64,000 nt of DNA. It comes from an uncultured Verrucomicrobia subdivision 3 bacterium (GTDB lineage Bacteria > Verrucomicrobiota > Verrucomicrobiia > Limisphaerales > UBA11358). Position numbers and translations under genes: made by a program. Position 1 is the first letter of the stretch, and every line of letters starts with the position of its first letter. Shown here piece by piece: positions 1-9,493 of the stretch. The stretch covers positions 1 to 64,000 of the forward strand of contig CAIQWB010000122.1 in the NCBI GenBank assembly GCA_903875465.1, in the 5' to 3' direction. The notes under the pieces were generated by a model. It made no database searches. It saw only the letters and a list, made by a program, of their open reading frames with translations, and was not told where the DNA came from.

Positions 1-121
1 GGACGAAGTCGTCGTTTTTGTGTCAATTGGTAGGCGCACCGTTTGGTCCGCCTCCTGTTGAGGCGCGGGAACTTGTTTTGGTTTCATCACCACAAGCCCG
101 CCAGACGGTGCGCCTCTTTTC

Positions 122-3100
122 AAGCTGAATCGTTCCGGCTCAGTATTCCTCAATGATGGCCAGGGACACCTTTCGTCACCGTCCATTTTAAGCGTGGGCA
201 AAAATCCCAACACGGTCGTCGTCGCCGAGTTGAATGGCGATAGTTGGCCGGACCTGGTCTGCGAGAACAGTTATGACAACTCGCTCGCGGTATTTTTCAA
301 CGATGGTAGCGGACACTTCAACCCCGGCCCATGGCCGGCCACCGGCTTAAAACCCTTAACCGTCGTCGCGGCCGATGTGAATGGCGATGGCAAAGTGGAT
401 TTGATCAGTGCGAACAGCGACGCCACGCTGACCGTCCTGACGAACAATGGCTTCGGTTCATTCTCGCTCGCATCCTCGCCCAGCGTGGAGTCCGGGTCCT
501 ATTCGCTCGTGGCGGCGGATGTGAATGGCGATGGCACCGTGGATTTGATCGCCGCGAACACTTATGTCGGTTCGTTGACAATTCTCACGAACAACGGCCG
601 CGGCGACTTCGGTTTAGCCGGCGTACACCGGGTCGGTGACGACCCGGATGTGGTGGTGGCAGCGGATTTCAATGGTGATGGCAAAACGGATTTAATCACG
701 CTGAATTACAACGAGGGTGGGATCAGCACGCTCACCATTTTAACAAATGATGGCAGCGGTGGCTTCCGCCTGGCGGCCTCCCCGGAATTAAGCACCCAGC
801 CCTATTCCATGACGGCGGCGGATATGAATGGCGATGGCAAAATGGATCTGATCACGGCGGATGGTTACGCCAACACCCTCACGGTGCTCACCAATGATGG
901 CCATGCTAACTTCACCATGGCGGCCGCGCCCGCCACGGGCGGGTCGGGTGCCATCACGGTGGCCGCCGCCGATTTGAATGGCGATGGCCGCCCCGATTTG
1001 GTCAGCGCCAATTTCACTTCCGCCAATGTCTCGGTACTGCTCAACACCTCGGAGTTGCAGGCCACATTCCGCGGCAACGTGGCGGGCAATCTGCTGGGCA
1101 ATGCCGCCACGGCAACCACCGCCACCAATTTTAGCGGCCGCCTCGCGGGCGATGTCACCGGACCGCAGAACGCCACCGTCGTCGTCAGCGTTGGTGGGGC
1201 GGGTGCTTACGATATCGCCCAGGCGGCAAATGCCTTCGGTGCCGCGGACTGGAGCAACACCCCCTACACCCTCGTGCGGCGGGATGGGACGGGGAATTTT
1301 TCCGCCGGCACCATCAGCGGCAGTTTCCAGGGCGATGGCGCGGGCTTGACGAATTTGAACGCCGCCCAGTTCACCGGTGGCACGGTGCCGGATTCCTTGA
1401 GTCTGGCCGGCGTGGCCTTTCTGTATGTGCGCGGCACGACGACCAATGCCGGGGGCGTGCCGATTGTCACCAGCGGGTTTGTAACGAGTGCCAATATCAC
1501 CAATGGCGGCGCCGGTTATACCTCCGCACCCACTGTGGTGGTCAATGACGCCACCGGTTCCGGTGCTGTCCTTACGGCCAATGTGGTGCATGGTTCCGTC
1601 GTGACGCTCGCGGTGCAAAACCCCGGCCACGGTTACAGCGCGGGCGCCTCGCTCACCATTGAACCGCCGCCGAGCAATGCGAGCCAGACCTTTGTCAGCA
1701 CCAACTTTTTTACTGGCGTGAATACCATGAACAACCCGGCAAACGTGTTCAATGGCACGTTCAACGGCAATGGCTCGGGATTGACGAATGTGAATGTGGC
1801 GGCCATCAGCGGTCTTGCAAACGCGGGCTTTTGGCGAACCAACGGCAATGCCGGGGCGGACCCGGCCAAGGGTGCATTCCTCGGCACGACGGATAATTTG
1901 CCGCTGGAATTGAAAGTCAACGGCCAGCGCGCCTTGCGGTTGGAGCCGATCGCCGATGAGGACTACAACCACGGCAGCATCGTCAATGTGGTGGCAGGAT
2001 CACCCGTGAATTTTGTCGGCACGGGCGTAGTTGGCGCGACCATCAGCGGCGGTGGCGCGGCGTATTATTGGGGCATCGACAGCGCGAATCGGGTGGATGC
2101 CGACTTAAGCACAATCAGCGGGGGGGGTGGCAACACGATTCAGACCGAAGACTTTGCCGCGACCATCGGCGGGGGCTGGCAGAACACGATTCAGACCCGC
2201 ACCTCTGCTGCTACCATCAGCGGGGGCGACCAAAATACTATTCAGACCGACGCATATGAAGCGACCATTAGCGGGGGTGCTAATAACAAGATTCAGACCA
2301 ATGCCACCTTTGCGACCATTGGTGGGGGCATTAACAATACAATTCTGAATCTCGCCGGATTTGCGACTATCCCTGGTGGTCGGGACAACAGCGCCACTAA
2401 CTTTGCCTTCGCCGCCGGTCGCCGCGCCAAGGCCAACCACACCGGCGCGTTTGTCTGGGCCGATTCGCAAGATGCAGACTTCGCTTCCACCATGAGCAAC
2501 CAATTCAACGTGCGCGCAAATGGCGGCGTGCGTTTCGTCACCAGTGGCGCGGGGCTTACCGTGGACGGCCAAAAAGTCCTTACCGTGGGTGAGCAATCCA
2601 CGAATAACGGTATATATTCCGCAACTATAGGTTATCGCACCACGGCAAGCGGCGCCGCTGCCATCGCAATGGGTGAATCCACAACGGCTTATGGCGACGT
2701 TGCCACTGCCATGGGAGAAGGCGCCGTCGCGAGCGGTAATGATTCCACCGCCATGGGAGCATTTACCTCGGCGAGCGGTGATTCTGCCACCTCAATGGGC
2801 GTGATCACCACCGCCAGCGGCCCAGTTTCCACCGCCATGGGAGACCGGACCGTCGCGAGCGGTAATGTTTCCACCGCCATGGGTGAATACACTTTGGCTA
2901 GTGGCTCTATTTCCACCGCCATGGGAGCAAGCACCGTCGCGAGCGGTAATGATTCCACCTCAATGGGCTTAGGCACCACCGCCAGCGGCTTAGTTTCCAC
3001 CGCCATGGGAGAAAGCACCACCGCCAGCGGCTCAGTTTCCACCGCCATGGGAGAAAGCACCGTTGCGAGCGGTCATGCTGCCACCTCAATGGGCTTGAGC

Positions 3101-3946
3101 ACCACCGCCAGCGGCCCAGTTTCCACCGCCATGGGAGCAAGCACTGTCGCGAGCGGTTATGCTGCCACCGCCATGGGAGCAAGCACTGTCGCGAGCGGTT
3201 ATGCTGCCACCGCCATGGGAAATCTTGCTCAAGCCATAAATCACGGCACTTTTGTTTGGGCTGACAATTTTAATTCTGTGCCTTTCGCTTCCACTGCCCC
3301 CAACCAGTTCCTGGTCCGCGCTGCCGGCGGGGTGGGGATCAACATGAATCATCCGGATGGCGCTTCGTTGTATGTGCAGGGGGAACGTACAAATGGCTGG
3401 CCACATTCCGTCGGCTTTTTTGAAAACACCAGCACGGCCACGAATGTCGCCCCGGCCCTGCGCGTGGTGAATGGCAGCGGCACCAGCCCGGATGGCGCGC
3501 TCAGTGTTTCCGCCGCCGGCCCCGGCCTCATCGCCGAATTTGGCAATGCGTTTTCGTTCGTGGTGACCATCACAAATGACGGCACGATTTACAGCAAAGG
3601 CCTGGCGCTCACCAGCGACCGGAATGCCAAGGAACATTTCACCGCACTCGACGCCAAAACGGTGTTAGCCAAAGTCGCCGCCTTGCCGGTGACACAATGG
3701 AATTATAAAGACGATGGCCTGGAGAAAAAACACATCGGCCCCGTGGCCCAGGATTTTCAAGCCGCCTTCGGTTTGAATGGTGGCGATGACCGGCATATTT
3801 CCGTGGTGGACGAGGGCGGCGTGGCCCTCGCGGCCATTCAAGGCTTGAACCAAAAGCTGGAAGCACAGCAAGCCGAGAATACGGCGTTGCAAGCGCAGTT
3901 GGCGGAGCTGAAAAAGCTGGTGCAATCACTGGTGGAAAAGCAATAA
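122..3946 (+). CDS. Large secreted/surface protein: N-terminal VCBS/FG-GAP repeats, 17-aa GGG-N-TIQT repeats, YadA-head-like 14-aa repeats, C-terminal peptidase S74 (intramolecular chaperone of endosialidase) domain and coiled coil; 5' end unclear (ORF track starts at GTG 194)
   Basis: Repeated DVNGDGKxDLI motifs; STAMGxxTxASG repeats; SDRNAKEHFTALDAKTVLAKVAALPVTQWNYKDD...HIGPVAQDFQAAFG is S74-like. VCBS-like coding continues upstream in frame to about position 122 with no clear start. Confidence 0.85.
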   Translation, partial: KLNRSGSVFLNDGQGHLSSPSILSVGKNPNTVVVAELNGDSWPDLVCENSYDNSLAVFFNDGSGHFNPGPWPATGLKPLTVVAADVNGDGKVDLISANSDATLTVLTNNGFGSFSLASSPSVESGSYSLVAADVNGDGTVDLIAANTYVGSLTILTNNGRGDFGLAGVHRVGDDPDVVVAADFNGDGKTDLITLNYNEGGISTLTILTNDGSGGFRLAASPELSTQPYSMTAADMNGDGKMDLITADGYANTLTVLTNDGHANFTMAAAPATGGSGAITVAAADLNGDGRPDLVSANFTSANVSVLLNTSELQATFRGNVAGNLLGNAATATTATNFSGRLAGDVTGPQNATVVVSVGGAGAYDIAQAANAFGAADWSNTPYTLVRRDGTGNFSAGTISGSFQGDGAGLTNLNAAQFTGGTVPDSLSLAGVAFLYVRGTTTNAGGVPIVTSGFVTSANITNGGAGYTSAPTVVVNDATGSGAVLTANVVHGSVVTLAVQNPGHGYSAGASLTIEPPPSNASQTFVSTNFFTGVNTMNNPANVFNGTFNGNGSGLTNVNVAAISGLANAGFWRTNGNAGADPAKGAFLGTTDNLPLELKVNGQRALRLEPIADEDYNHGSIVNVVAGSPVNFVGTGVVGATISGGGAAYYWGIDSANRVDADLSTISGGGGNTIQTEDFAATIGGGWQNTIQTRTSAATISGGDQNTIQTDAYEATISGGANNKIQTNATFATIGGGINNTILNLAGFATIPGGRDNSATNFAFAAGRRAKANHTGAFVWADSQDADFASTMSNQFNVRANGGVRFVTSGAGLTVDGQKVLTVGEQSTNNGIYSATIGYRTTASGAAAIAMGESTTAYGDVATAMGEGAVASGNDSTAMGAFTSASGDSATSMGVITTASGPVSTAMGDRTVASGNVSTAMGEYTLASGSISTAMGASTVASGNDSTSMGLGTTASGLVSTAMGESTTASGSVSTAMGESTVASGHAATSMGLSTTASGPVSTAMGASTVASGYAATAMGASTVASGYAATAMGNLAQAINHGTFVWADNFNSVPFASTAPNQFLVRAAGGVGINMNHPDGASLYVQGERTNGWPHSVGFFENTSTATNVAPALRVVNGSGTSPDGALSVSAAGPGLIAEFGNAFSFVVTITNDGTIYSKGLALTSDRNAKEHFTALDAKTVLAKVAALPVTQWNYKDDGLEKKHIGPVAQDFQAAFGLNGGDDRHISVVDEGGVALAAIQGLNQKLEAQQAENTALQAQLAELKKLVQSLVEKQ
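2111..2365 (+). repeat. Five tandem 17-aa (51-bp) coding repeats TI[SG]GGxxNTIQTxxxxA
   Basis: Direct reading of the 194..3946 translation. Confidence 0.85.
2620..3226 (+). repeat. Tandem 14-aa (42-bp) YadA-head-like coding repeats (STAMGxxTxASGxx)
   Basis: Direct reading of translation and DNA (repeated accgccatgggag / gcgagcggt). Confidence 0.9.
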
Positions 3947-4008
3947 ACCGCCATGAAAAACCTCTGCGAGCCAGCGTCCGGCCAGGGGTCGGTTCTTGAT
4001 TTTGCCAT

Positions 4009-4229
4009 GGGTGTGAGACAAATTTCTACCTTCGCCCGAGCCTTGCCCCGGAGGGGCGCCAGAAATTAGCCGGGGGCACCTGTCCGCCATCGCTCTGTGC
4101 GCAGGCGGAAGCTCGCCGCCGCCCCCGGTACCCAGCCCGGAACCATCGCGCCCCGGCCGGGGCGCTGGAAAATGGCGAATCCATGCAATCCCTGGACTTC
4201 TAGATATCGAAGAATTTTGTCTCACCCCC
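4009..4229. mobile_element. Putative MITE-like element, 221 bp, 18-bp imperfect TIRs (GGGTGTGAGACAAATTTC / GGGGGTGAGACAAAATTC)
   Basis: Inverted repeats 4009-4026 and 4212-4229 (16/18 match); same TIR found at 53431-53599. Confidence 0.55.
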
Positions 4230-4230
4230 C

Positions 4231-4294
4231 TTTTGCAATATCTTCCTGGCTGTCGGCTCGCTTTTAACCCGAACTCCGAAATTACAAAGGCCGG
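4231..4294. repeat. 64-bp dispersed repeat, copy 1
   Basis: ttttgcaatatcttcctggctgtcggctcgcttttaacccgaactccgaaatta..aaggccgg, near-identical to 4488-4551. Confidence 0.9.
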
Positions 4295-4487
4295 GTTACC
4301 CCCTGTTTTCAGTGGCTTTTGGCTCAGCTTGAGCCACTGGCAGCTTCGTTTCCGAATCCCAACGGGATTCCGCCCTCCAGCCCAGGGTTGCGACCCCGGA
4401 GCTACCCTGGGTAGGCATTGCCCCCGGTAACCAACCCCAACGGGGTTGCGCCCCATCGTGCCGGACGCGTAAAGGGTGGGTTCTTGA

Positions 4488-4551
4488 TTTTGCAATATCT
4501 TCCTGGCTGTCGGCTCGCTTTTAACCCGAACTCCGAAATTAAAAAGGCCGG
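4488..4551. repeat. 64-bp dispersed repeat, copy 2
   Basis: Differs from 4231-4294 at one visible position. Confidence 0.9.
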
Positions 4552-4799
4552 CTTGGTTTTTGTCACTGCCTTCGAAACCCGTCGCGCCATGCAGTCGTTC
4601 CTCTCGCACATCGCCTGGGAATCCGAGGTCTGGATCGCCGGAGATCCCGACCATATGATTCATTTCAATGGGGAGCGTTTTTTGGGCCCATACCCCGATG
4701 CCATGCCGAAATAAGAGCTGGCTGGGAGTTCATTTTGGCAGCAGCGGTGCCGGGGAGAAAAAGGCTTGACCGGATACGGGGTCGGAAATTGAATTAGGG

Positions 4800-7301
4800 A
4801 TGCTTTTTTCACGCGCGGGTCGCTTTTGGCTCCTGCCGGCAGTTCTGGTCCTGGGCGGCTGGGTCCCGGGGTTGGCGCAAACCAATCAACTGGATCAGCC
4901 GGCCTTTGAGGGTCCCTACCAGAACGGGGTGGCGGCGGGCTGGCGTAAGTTTCCCATTCGGGCACTGGTGCGCGGGCAATTCGCCGAGGCGAGCCCCGGG
5001 CACAGCGGCGCCAAGGCGCAATTGCTGGAGGTCACCGAGTTGATGGGGGCCTGGTTGCAATGCTCGGCGCCGATTCGCGGCGGAATTATCGCCGGGCACG
5101 ACTACGAGGCCCGGGTGTGGTTGAAGGGCGACCGCCTCCTCGAAAATACCGCCCTGCTGGTGCATGATGGCACCGATTGGTTTCCGGCCACCCACGCCGA
5201 AACGTCCCGCAACCTGGATCAACCCTGGCAGGAAGTGGTGCTGCGTTTCCGCGCCCGGAAAACGGATCCCCAGGCCTGGCTGGGCATCAAACTCGCCCAG
5301 GAAGGGAAACTGTGGGCGGATGATGCGAGCTTTCGTGAGTTAACCCCGGAAGAACGGCCGCCGGAAAAGCCCGGTAATCGGGTGCGCAATGGTTCATTCG
5401 AGGTGGGTTTGGACAATTGGGTGAGCTATTGGTGCGACACGAAAATAGTGGCGGATGCCCAGGCGCCCGATGGCGGGAAGGTCCTCGAACTGCCGGGCGG
5501 GGCACCCGGGCGCGAGCTGGCGAGCGCCGCGATTTTCGCACCCTGGGGCCGTCCGTGCACACTCGCCCTGTCCCTGCGCGCGGATGAAGCGGTAAAAGTG
5601 AAGGTTTTGCTGCGTCACGGAACGGAGGCATTCGGGGAGCAGGAAGTTGCGGTGGGGCGGCAATGGCAGCGATTTACCCTCACCGCCGCAGTGCCGCCCC
5701 TGCCGGATGGCTTTTTTCACATCGCTCTCCAGCCCGGACCGGCGCGGATTTTCGTGGATGCGGTGCAATTGACCAGCGGCGAACGGGCGCCGGCCTTCAC
5801 CCCGGCGGCCCCGGTGGAGGCGGGGCTGGTCATCGACCAAGCCATCGGGACCACCGGCGAGGCGGTGACGGCCACCTTGCGGTTGTACAATGCCACCCCG
5901 GAAACCCAAGCCTTGGATTTGACCTTGCGGGTCATTGACGCGGGACGACAGGAATGTTTGACGCAAGCCCTCCCGGTCAAGGCCGCCCCCGGGCTGACCG
6001 AATTGCCCCTGAACCTTGCGCCCCACGCGCGCACGGGCAGTTTCCGCGCCGAAATTACCGCCCGCACCAACCCGGCGGTGCCGCTGGCGGAACGGGCTTT
6101 CGCCCGGCTGCCGGCCTTGCCCGCCGACCCCGCCAGCCGCGCACCCCTCGGCGCCCAGATAGATTACGGGGGACTCAGTTTCATGCCGCGCGCCGGGTCA
6201 ACGTGGACCAAAACCTGGCGGTTGAGCTGGGACAGCATGGAATCCGCGACGAGTGAGTGGCATTTTCCGCTCGATGCCGAAGTGGCGCAATGGCGGGCGG
6301 CGGGCCTGGCAGTGATGGCCGTGCTCAGCGATCCGCCGCGAGCGCGGCAGGACCGGCCGGCGAACGCGCTGAACTGGGGCTGGTATCCGCCGCGCGATTT
6401 CGGCGCGGAAACCGAATATGCGCGCCGCGCCGCGGCGCATTATGCCGGCCAGGTGGCCGTTTGGGAGCTGCAAAACGAGCCAGATCAGGCGCTGCATCCG
6501 CCGCCGGGCCAAACCGGCGCGGCGGGTTACGCACGAGAAGCGCTCGCCCTGGCCGAAGGGGTGCGCGCGGCGCAGCCCACCGCCCGCATTGTGCTGGGGG
6601 GCGGGGTGACGATGGGCACCGATCCCGAACGCTGGCTGGCCGACGTCCTCGCCGCGCAACCGCATTTGCGGGAGTTGTGCGCCGCGTTCAGTTATCACAA
6701 TTACAGTGCCGACCCGGCGGTGACGCGCCGTAATGTGACGCGCCTGCGTGCCAAAATGCGCGAACTCGGCTGGGAGCGGCCCATCTGGGACACCGAATGG
6801 AACCCCACGGACAGCGTGGCCTCGGCCTATCGCACCGCGCCGCGGCATCTCAGCACCCACTGGGTCACGGCCGCGCGCGCGGCAGCCCTGCTCGTGCAGG
6901 GGTTTGTTGCCCGGATGGGTGAGGGGGTGGACCAGAGTTTTCTCTACCAAGCCTATGGGCCGGGGAGCATGGCCTCCTCGGCGTTCGACTTGTTTCATGA
7001 AGCCGACGGGTCCCCCCGCGCGGCGATGGTGGCGCAGGCGGTGCTCGCGGGGCAACTCGCCGGCACCAAGCCGCTGGGTCCGCTCGACGTGCCGGGTGGT
7101 TGGGCCTATCGCTTTCAGCGTCCGGACGGCTCCCAGTTGGTCGTGGTCTGGCAGCGCGACACCGAGCCGGGGCCCATTTCGCTGGCCTTGCCGGGCACCT
7201 GGCGGATAACGGACCTGATGGGCAATGATCTGGGACCGCTGACGAAGGATCTGCCCATTGACACAAATCCGGTGTATCTCAATGGTATCTTAAGGCACTG
7301 A
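4800..7301 (+). CDS. Putative secreted glycoside hydrolase (GH-A clan / GH39-like) with N-terminal carbohydrate-binding-like region
   Basis: Signal peptide; WELQNEPDQALHPP and WDTEWNP acid motifs; FEVGLDNWVSYW CBM-like segment. Confidence 0.65.
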   Translation: MLFSRAGRFWLLPAVLVLGGWVPGLAQTNQLDQPAFEGPYQNGVAAGWRKFPIRALVRGQFAEASPGHSGAKAQLLEVTELMGAWLQCSAPIRGGIIAGHDYEARVWLKGDRLLENTALLVHDGTDWFPATHAETSRNLDQPWQEVVLRFRARKTDPQAWLGIKLAQEGKLWADDASFRELTPEERPPEKPGNRVRNGSFEVGLDNWVSYWCDTKIVADAQAPDGGKVLELPGGAPGRELASAAIFAPWGRPCTLALSLRADEAVKVKVLLRHGTEAFGEQEVAVGRQWQRFTLTAAVPPLPDGFFHIALQPGPARIFVDAVQLTSGERAPAFTPAAPVEAGLVIDQAIGTTGEAVTATLRLYNATPETQALDLTLRVIDAGRQECLTQALPVKAAPGLTELPLNLAPHARTGSFRAEITARTNPAVPLAERAFARLPALPADPASRAPLGAQIDYGGLSFMPRAGSTWTKTWRLSWDSMESATSEWHFPLDAEVAQWRAAGLAVMAVLSDPPRARQDRPANALNWGWYPPRDFGAETEYARRAAAHYAGQVAVWELQNEPDQALHPPPGQTGAAGYAREALALAEGVRAAQPTARIVLGGGVTMGTDPERWLADVLAAQPHLRELCAAFSYHNYSADPAVTRRNVTRLRAKMRELGWERPIWDTEWNPTDSVASAYRTAPRHLSTHWVTAARAAALLVQGFVARMGEGVDQSFLYQAYGPGSMASSAFDLFHEADGSPRAAMVAQAVLAGQLAGTKPLGPLDVPGGWAYRFQRPDGSQLVVVWQRDTEPGPISLALPGTWRITDLMGNDLGPLTKDLPIDTNPVYLNGILRH

Positions 7302-7603
7302 CCTTGGCTTGCCCATCCCCGGCTTGCAGCCCTCATTGATGCGGTTCCCCCCATCAACGGCTTACCCCGCTTGCCATCGGTCTGCCACCAACTGAAATTT
7401 GGTGCTTGAATTTTCTCTGGAGCTTGGTGCTGGGAATTTGGAGCTTTCCACATAATTCCCCATCCCGAGCCACTTTGGCTCGCCCAGCGCCGCCACTGGC
7501 GGCAGAAAACCTCTCAAAAACGGCCTGTTTTATAATCTTTGCTGCTATTTTATGATTTTTGGCTTGGCCTGGCCCGTGGTTGGTGCGGTTCGCACCTATG
7601 GCA

Positions 7604-8194
7604 TCACGAAACCCGCCGCAACACCCGCAAACGCTCCCGTCCCAAACGCCCAGGAAAGGCCACGTCAGGCACATAATCTGCCAGGATTTCATAACCCTCG
7701 GCAAAAAGTGCCGTCAGGTCCGGCACGCTGAACGGGAACGGCGGTCCCTCTTCCCCGGGCTTCAGGTCCGGCTCGATAAACCAAACCCCAATCAGCAATC
7801 CCCCGGGCCGCAGGGCCAGATCCATTGCCCGTCGATAGTCCGCACGCAACGCCAGAGGCAACCCGCTCATACAAGTGTGCTCCAGCACCACATCAAACGC
7901 GCCCAGCAGGTCCTCGGGCAGCTGAAACAAATCCCCGATCACGAAGCGCCCGGCTAAGGTTGGATAGAGCGCCCGCGCCTCCGCCACCCCCGTCGGCGCA
8001 ATATCCAAACCCGTGGCATCCAGTCCCTGGGCCACCGCCAAAGCCACTTCATGCCCGCGACCACAGCCCGGCACCAAGGCACGCCCCGTCACGGGATGCC
8101 GTTCCAAATACTGCTCCAGCGGCGGGGACCAAGCGCCCCGGTCCCAGAAGGCATCGCCCTGACGGTACAGTTCTTCCCAATTCATGCGGAGCAT
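7604..8194 (-). CDS. SAM-dependent methyltransferase, thiopurine S-methyltransferase (TPMT)-like
   Basis: MNWEELYRQGDAFWDRGAWSPPLEQYL...ALVPGCGRGHEVALA. Confidence 0.8.
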   Translation of the reverse strand: MLRMNWEELYRQGDAFWDRGAWSPPLEQYLERHPVTGRALVPGCGRGHEVALAVAQGLDATGLDIAPTGVAEARALYPTLAGRFVIGDLFQLPEDLLGAFDVVLEHTCMSGLPLALRADYRRAMDLALRPGGLLIGVWFIEPDLKPGEEGPPFPFSVPDLTALFAEGYEILADYVPDVAFPGRLGRERLRVLRRVS

Positions 8195-8307
8195 GGTGCG
8201 CTATAACCAGTTGATGTCAATTCGGCGTGCCCGAACATCAAGAACCCCGGTGCCCGCTGAATTTTTCCATTTACTCCTTGGGCCGGAATGATTAAGCATG
8301 ATTCGCC

Positions 8308-8760
8308 ATGTCTGTTATTTTGCAACTCATCGCCGGACACCCCGTCAAACACTTTGCCACGGGGGACTTGATTATTGAACAGGGCACCGCCAGCGGCCCG
8401 CTGTATGTTCTAATCCAGGGGGAAATTGAAGTCTTGCGCGATCAGGTGCGGGTGGCGAAAACCGCCGCGCCGGGCAATATCTTCGGGGAGATGTCCGTCC
8501 TGCTGGGCACCCCGCACCACGCCACCGTGCGCACCTTGCAACCCAGTTCCCTGGCGGTCATCGCGAATCCCTTTGAGTTCCTCACCTCCTCGCCGGAAGC
8601 CACCCTGCAAGTGGCCAGGTTGCTGGCCACCCGCCTCAATGCCCTCAACCAATATCTGGTGGACGTAAAGCGGCAATACGAAGGTCACGACCACATGGGC
8701 ATGGTGGATGATGTGCTGGACACCCTCATGCACCATCAGCCACGGCGGCCGGCCCGTTAA
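8308..8760 (+). CDS. Cyclic nucleotide-binding domain protein (no HTH domain seen)
   Basis: GDLIIEQGTASGPLYVLIQGEIEVLRD...GNIFGEMSVLLGTPHHATVRTL. Confidence 0.8.
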   Translation: MSVILQLIAGHPVKHFATGDLIIEQGTASGPLYVLIQGEIEVLRDQVRVAKTAAPGNIFGEMSVLLGTPHHATVRTLQPSSLAVIANPFEFLTSSPEATLQVARLLATRLNALNQYLVDVKRQYEGHDHMGMVDDVLDTLMHHQPRRPAR

Positions 8761-9493
8761 CGGGGCTGGCAGGCTGGTCAAGGGACTGGGTGCCCTGCCC
8801 TTCCTGCGAATCCCAGCTGACGCTCATTTGCCCGAGATCAAAAACCAGGCTGGTGGGATGCGGACCGATTTGTTTGCCGGGATTAAACACCCAGGTCTTG
8901 CCCAGCCGGTCCATCCAGGAACCCCGCTTGACGAACGGCGCATTGTGAATGTGGCCGGACAGCACCAAGTCCGGCGCGAAGCGCTCGATCCATTCCACTA
9001 GGAACGGGTCGCCACCACTTTTTTTCCCCGTCCAACTCACCGGCGACCGGTCCGGCGGCGCATGATGAATCCAGATCCATTTCGTCTTGGGCCGGGAAGC
9101 CTCCCGCTGCAAGAGCCTTTCCACTTCGGCGCGCGACACCGGACCATCCCACCACGGGCAAATGGTAATGAGCATGCCCCCGGCCTCCACACTGTCCCCA
9201 TCCACAAACAAACGCCGGGCTTTGACGTCGTGCAGCCATTGGCAAATGGATTCATTGGCCGCTGACCGCGCATCGCAATCGTGATTGCCGGAACAAACCA
9301 GGAGCTGGGTAAGTTCCCCAATCCGGGCCAGGTATTTTTCCACCACCAAAATCTGCACCTCCAAATCGAGCACCGAGCCCAGATCCAGCAAGTCCCCGCC
9401 GATCACCGCCACGTCATAATTGGCCGCCTGCGCCGCCAGCCAGTCGAACTGCCGCAGCGCGTAATGCAGGTCGGAGACAAAGAGCAGCTTCAT
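8726..9493 (-). CDS. Metallophosphoesterase
   Basis: MKLLFVSDLHYALRQFD...VIGGDLLDLG...CSGNHDCD...GHIHN; start placed at internal Met. Confidence 0.85.
   Translation of the reverse strand: MKLLFVSDLHYALRQFDWLAAQAANYDVAVIGGDLLDLGSVLDLEVQILVVEKYLARIGELTQLLVCSGNHDCDARSAANESICQWLHDVKARRLFVDGDSVEAGGMLITICPWWDGPVSRAEVERLLQREASRPKTKWIWIHHAPPDRSPVSWTGKKSGGDPFLVEWIERFAPDLVLSGHIHNAPFVKRGSWMDRLGKTWVFNPGKQIGPHPTSLVFDLGQMSVSWDSQEGQGTQSLDQPASPVNGPAAVADGA

Noticed and set aside
788-1972. 394-aa minus-strand ORF opposite the VCBS gene
   Set aside because: Antisense to a well-supported repeat gene; arises from biased codon use in repeats and matches no recognisable domain.
2620-3226. CRISPR-like regular 42-bp direct repeats
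   Set aside because: Repeats and spacers are one continuous coding frame of a YadA-like head; period is a multiple of 3 and no spacers are unique.
4233-4714. Short ORFs 4233..4430, 4418..4714 and minus-strand 3926..4663 as genes
   Set aside because: They consist of translated dispersed repeats (QPGRYCK / NSEIKKAG text) in several frames, so are more likely non-coding repeats.
6198-7055. 285-aa minus-strand ORF inside the glycoside hydrolase
   Set aside because: High-GC antisense artefact; sense-strand protein has coherent motifs.
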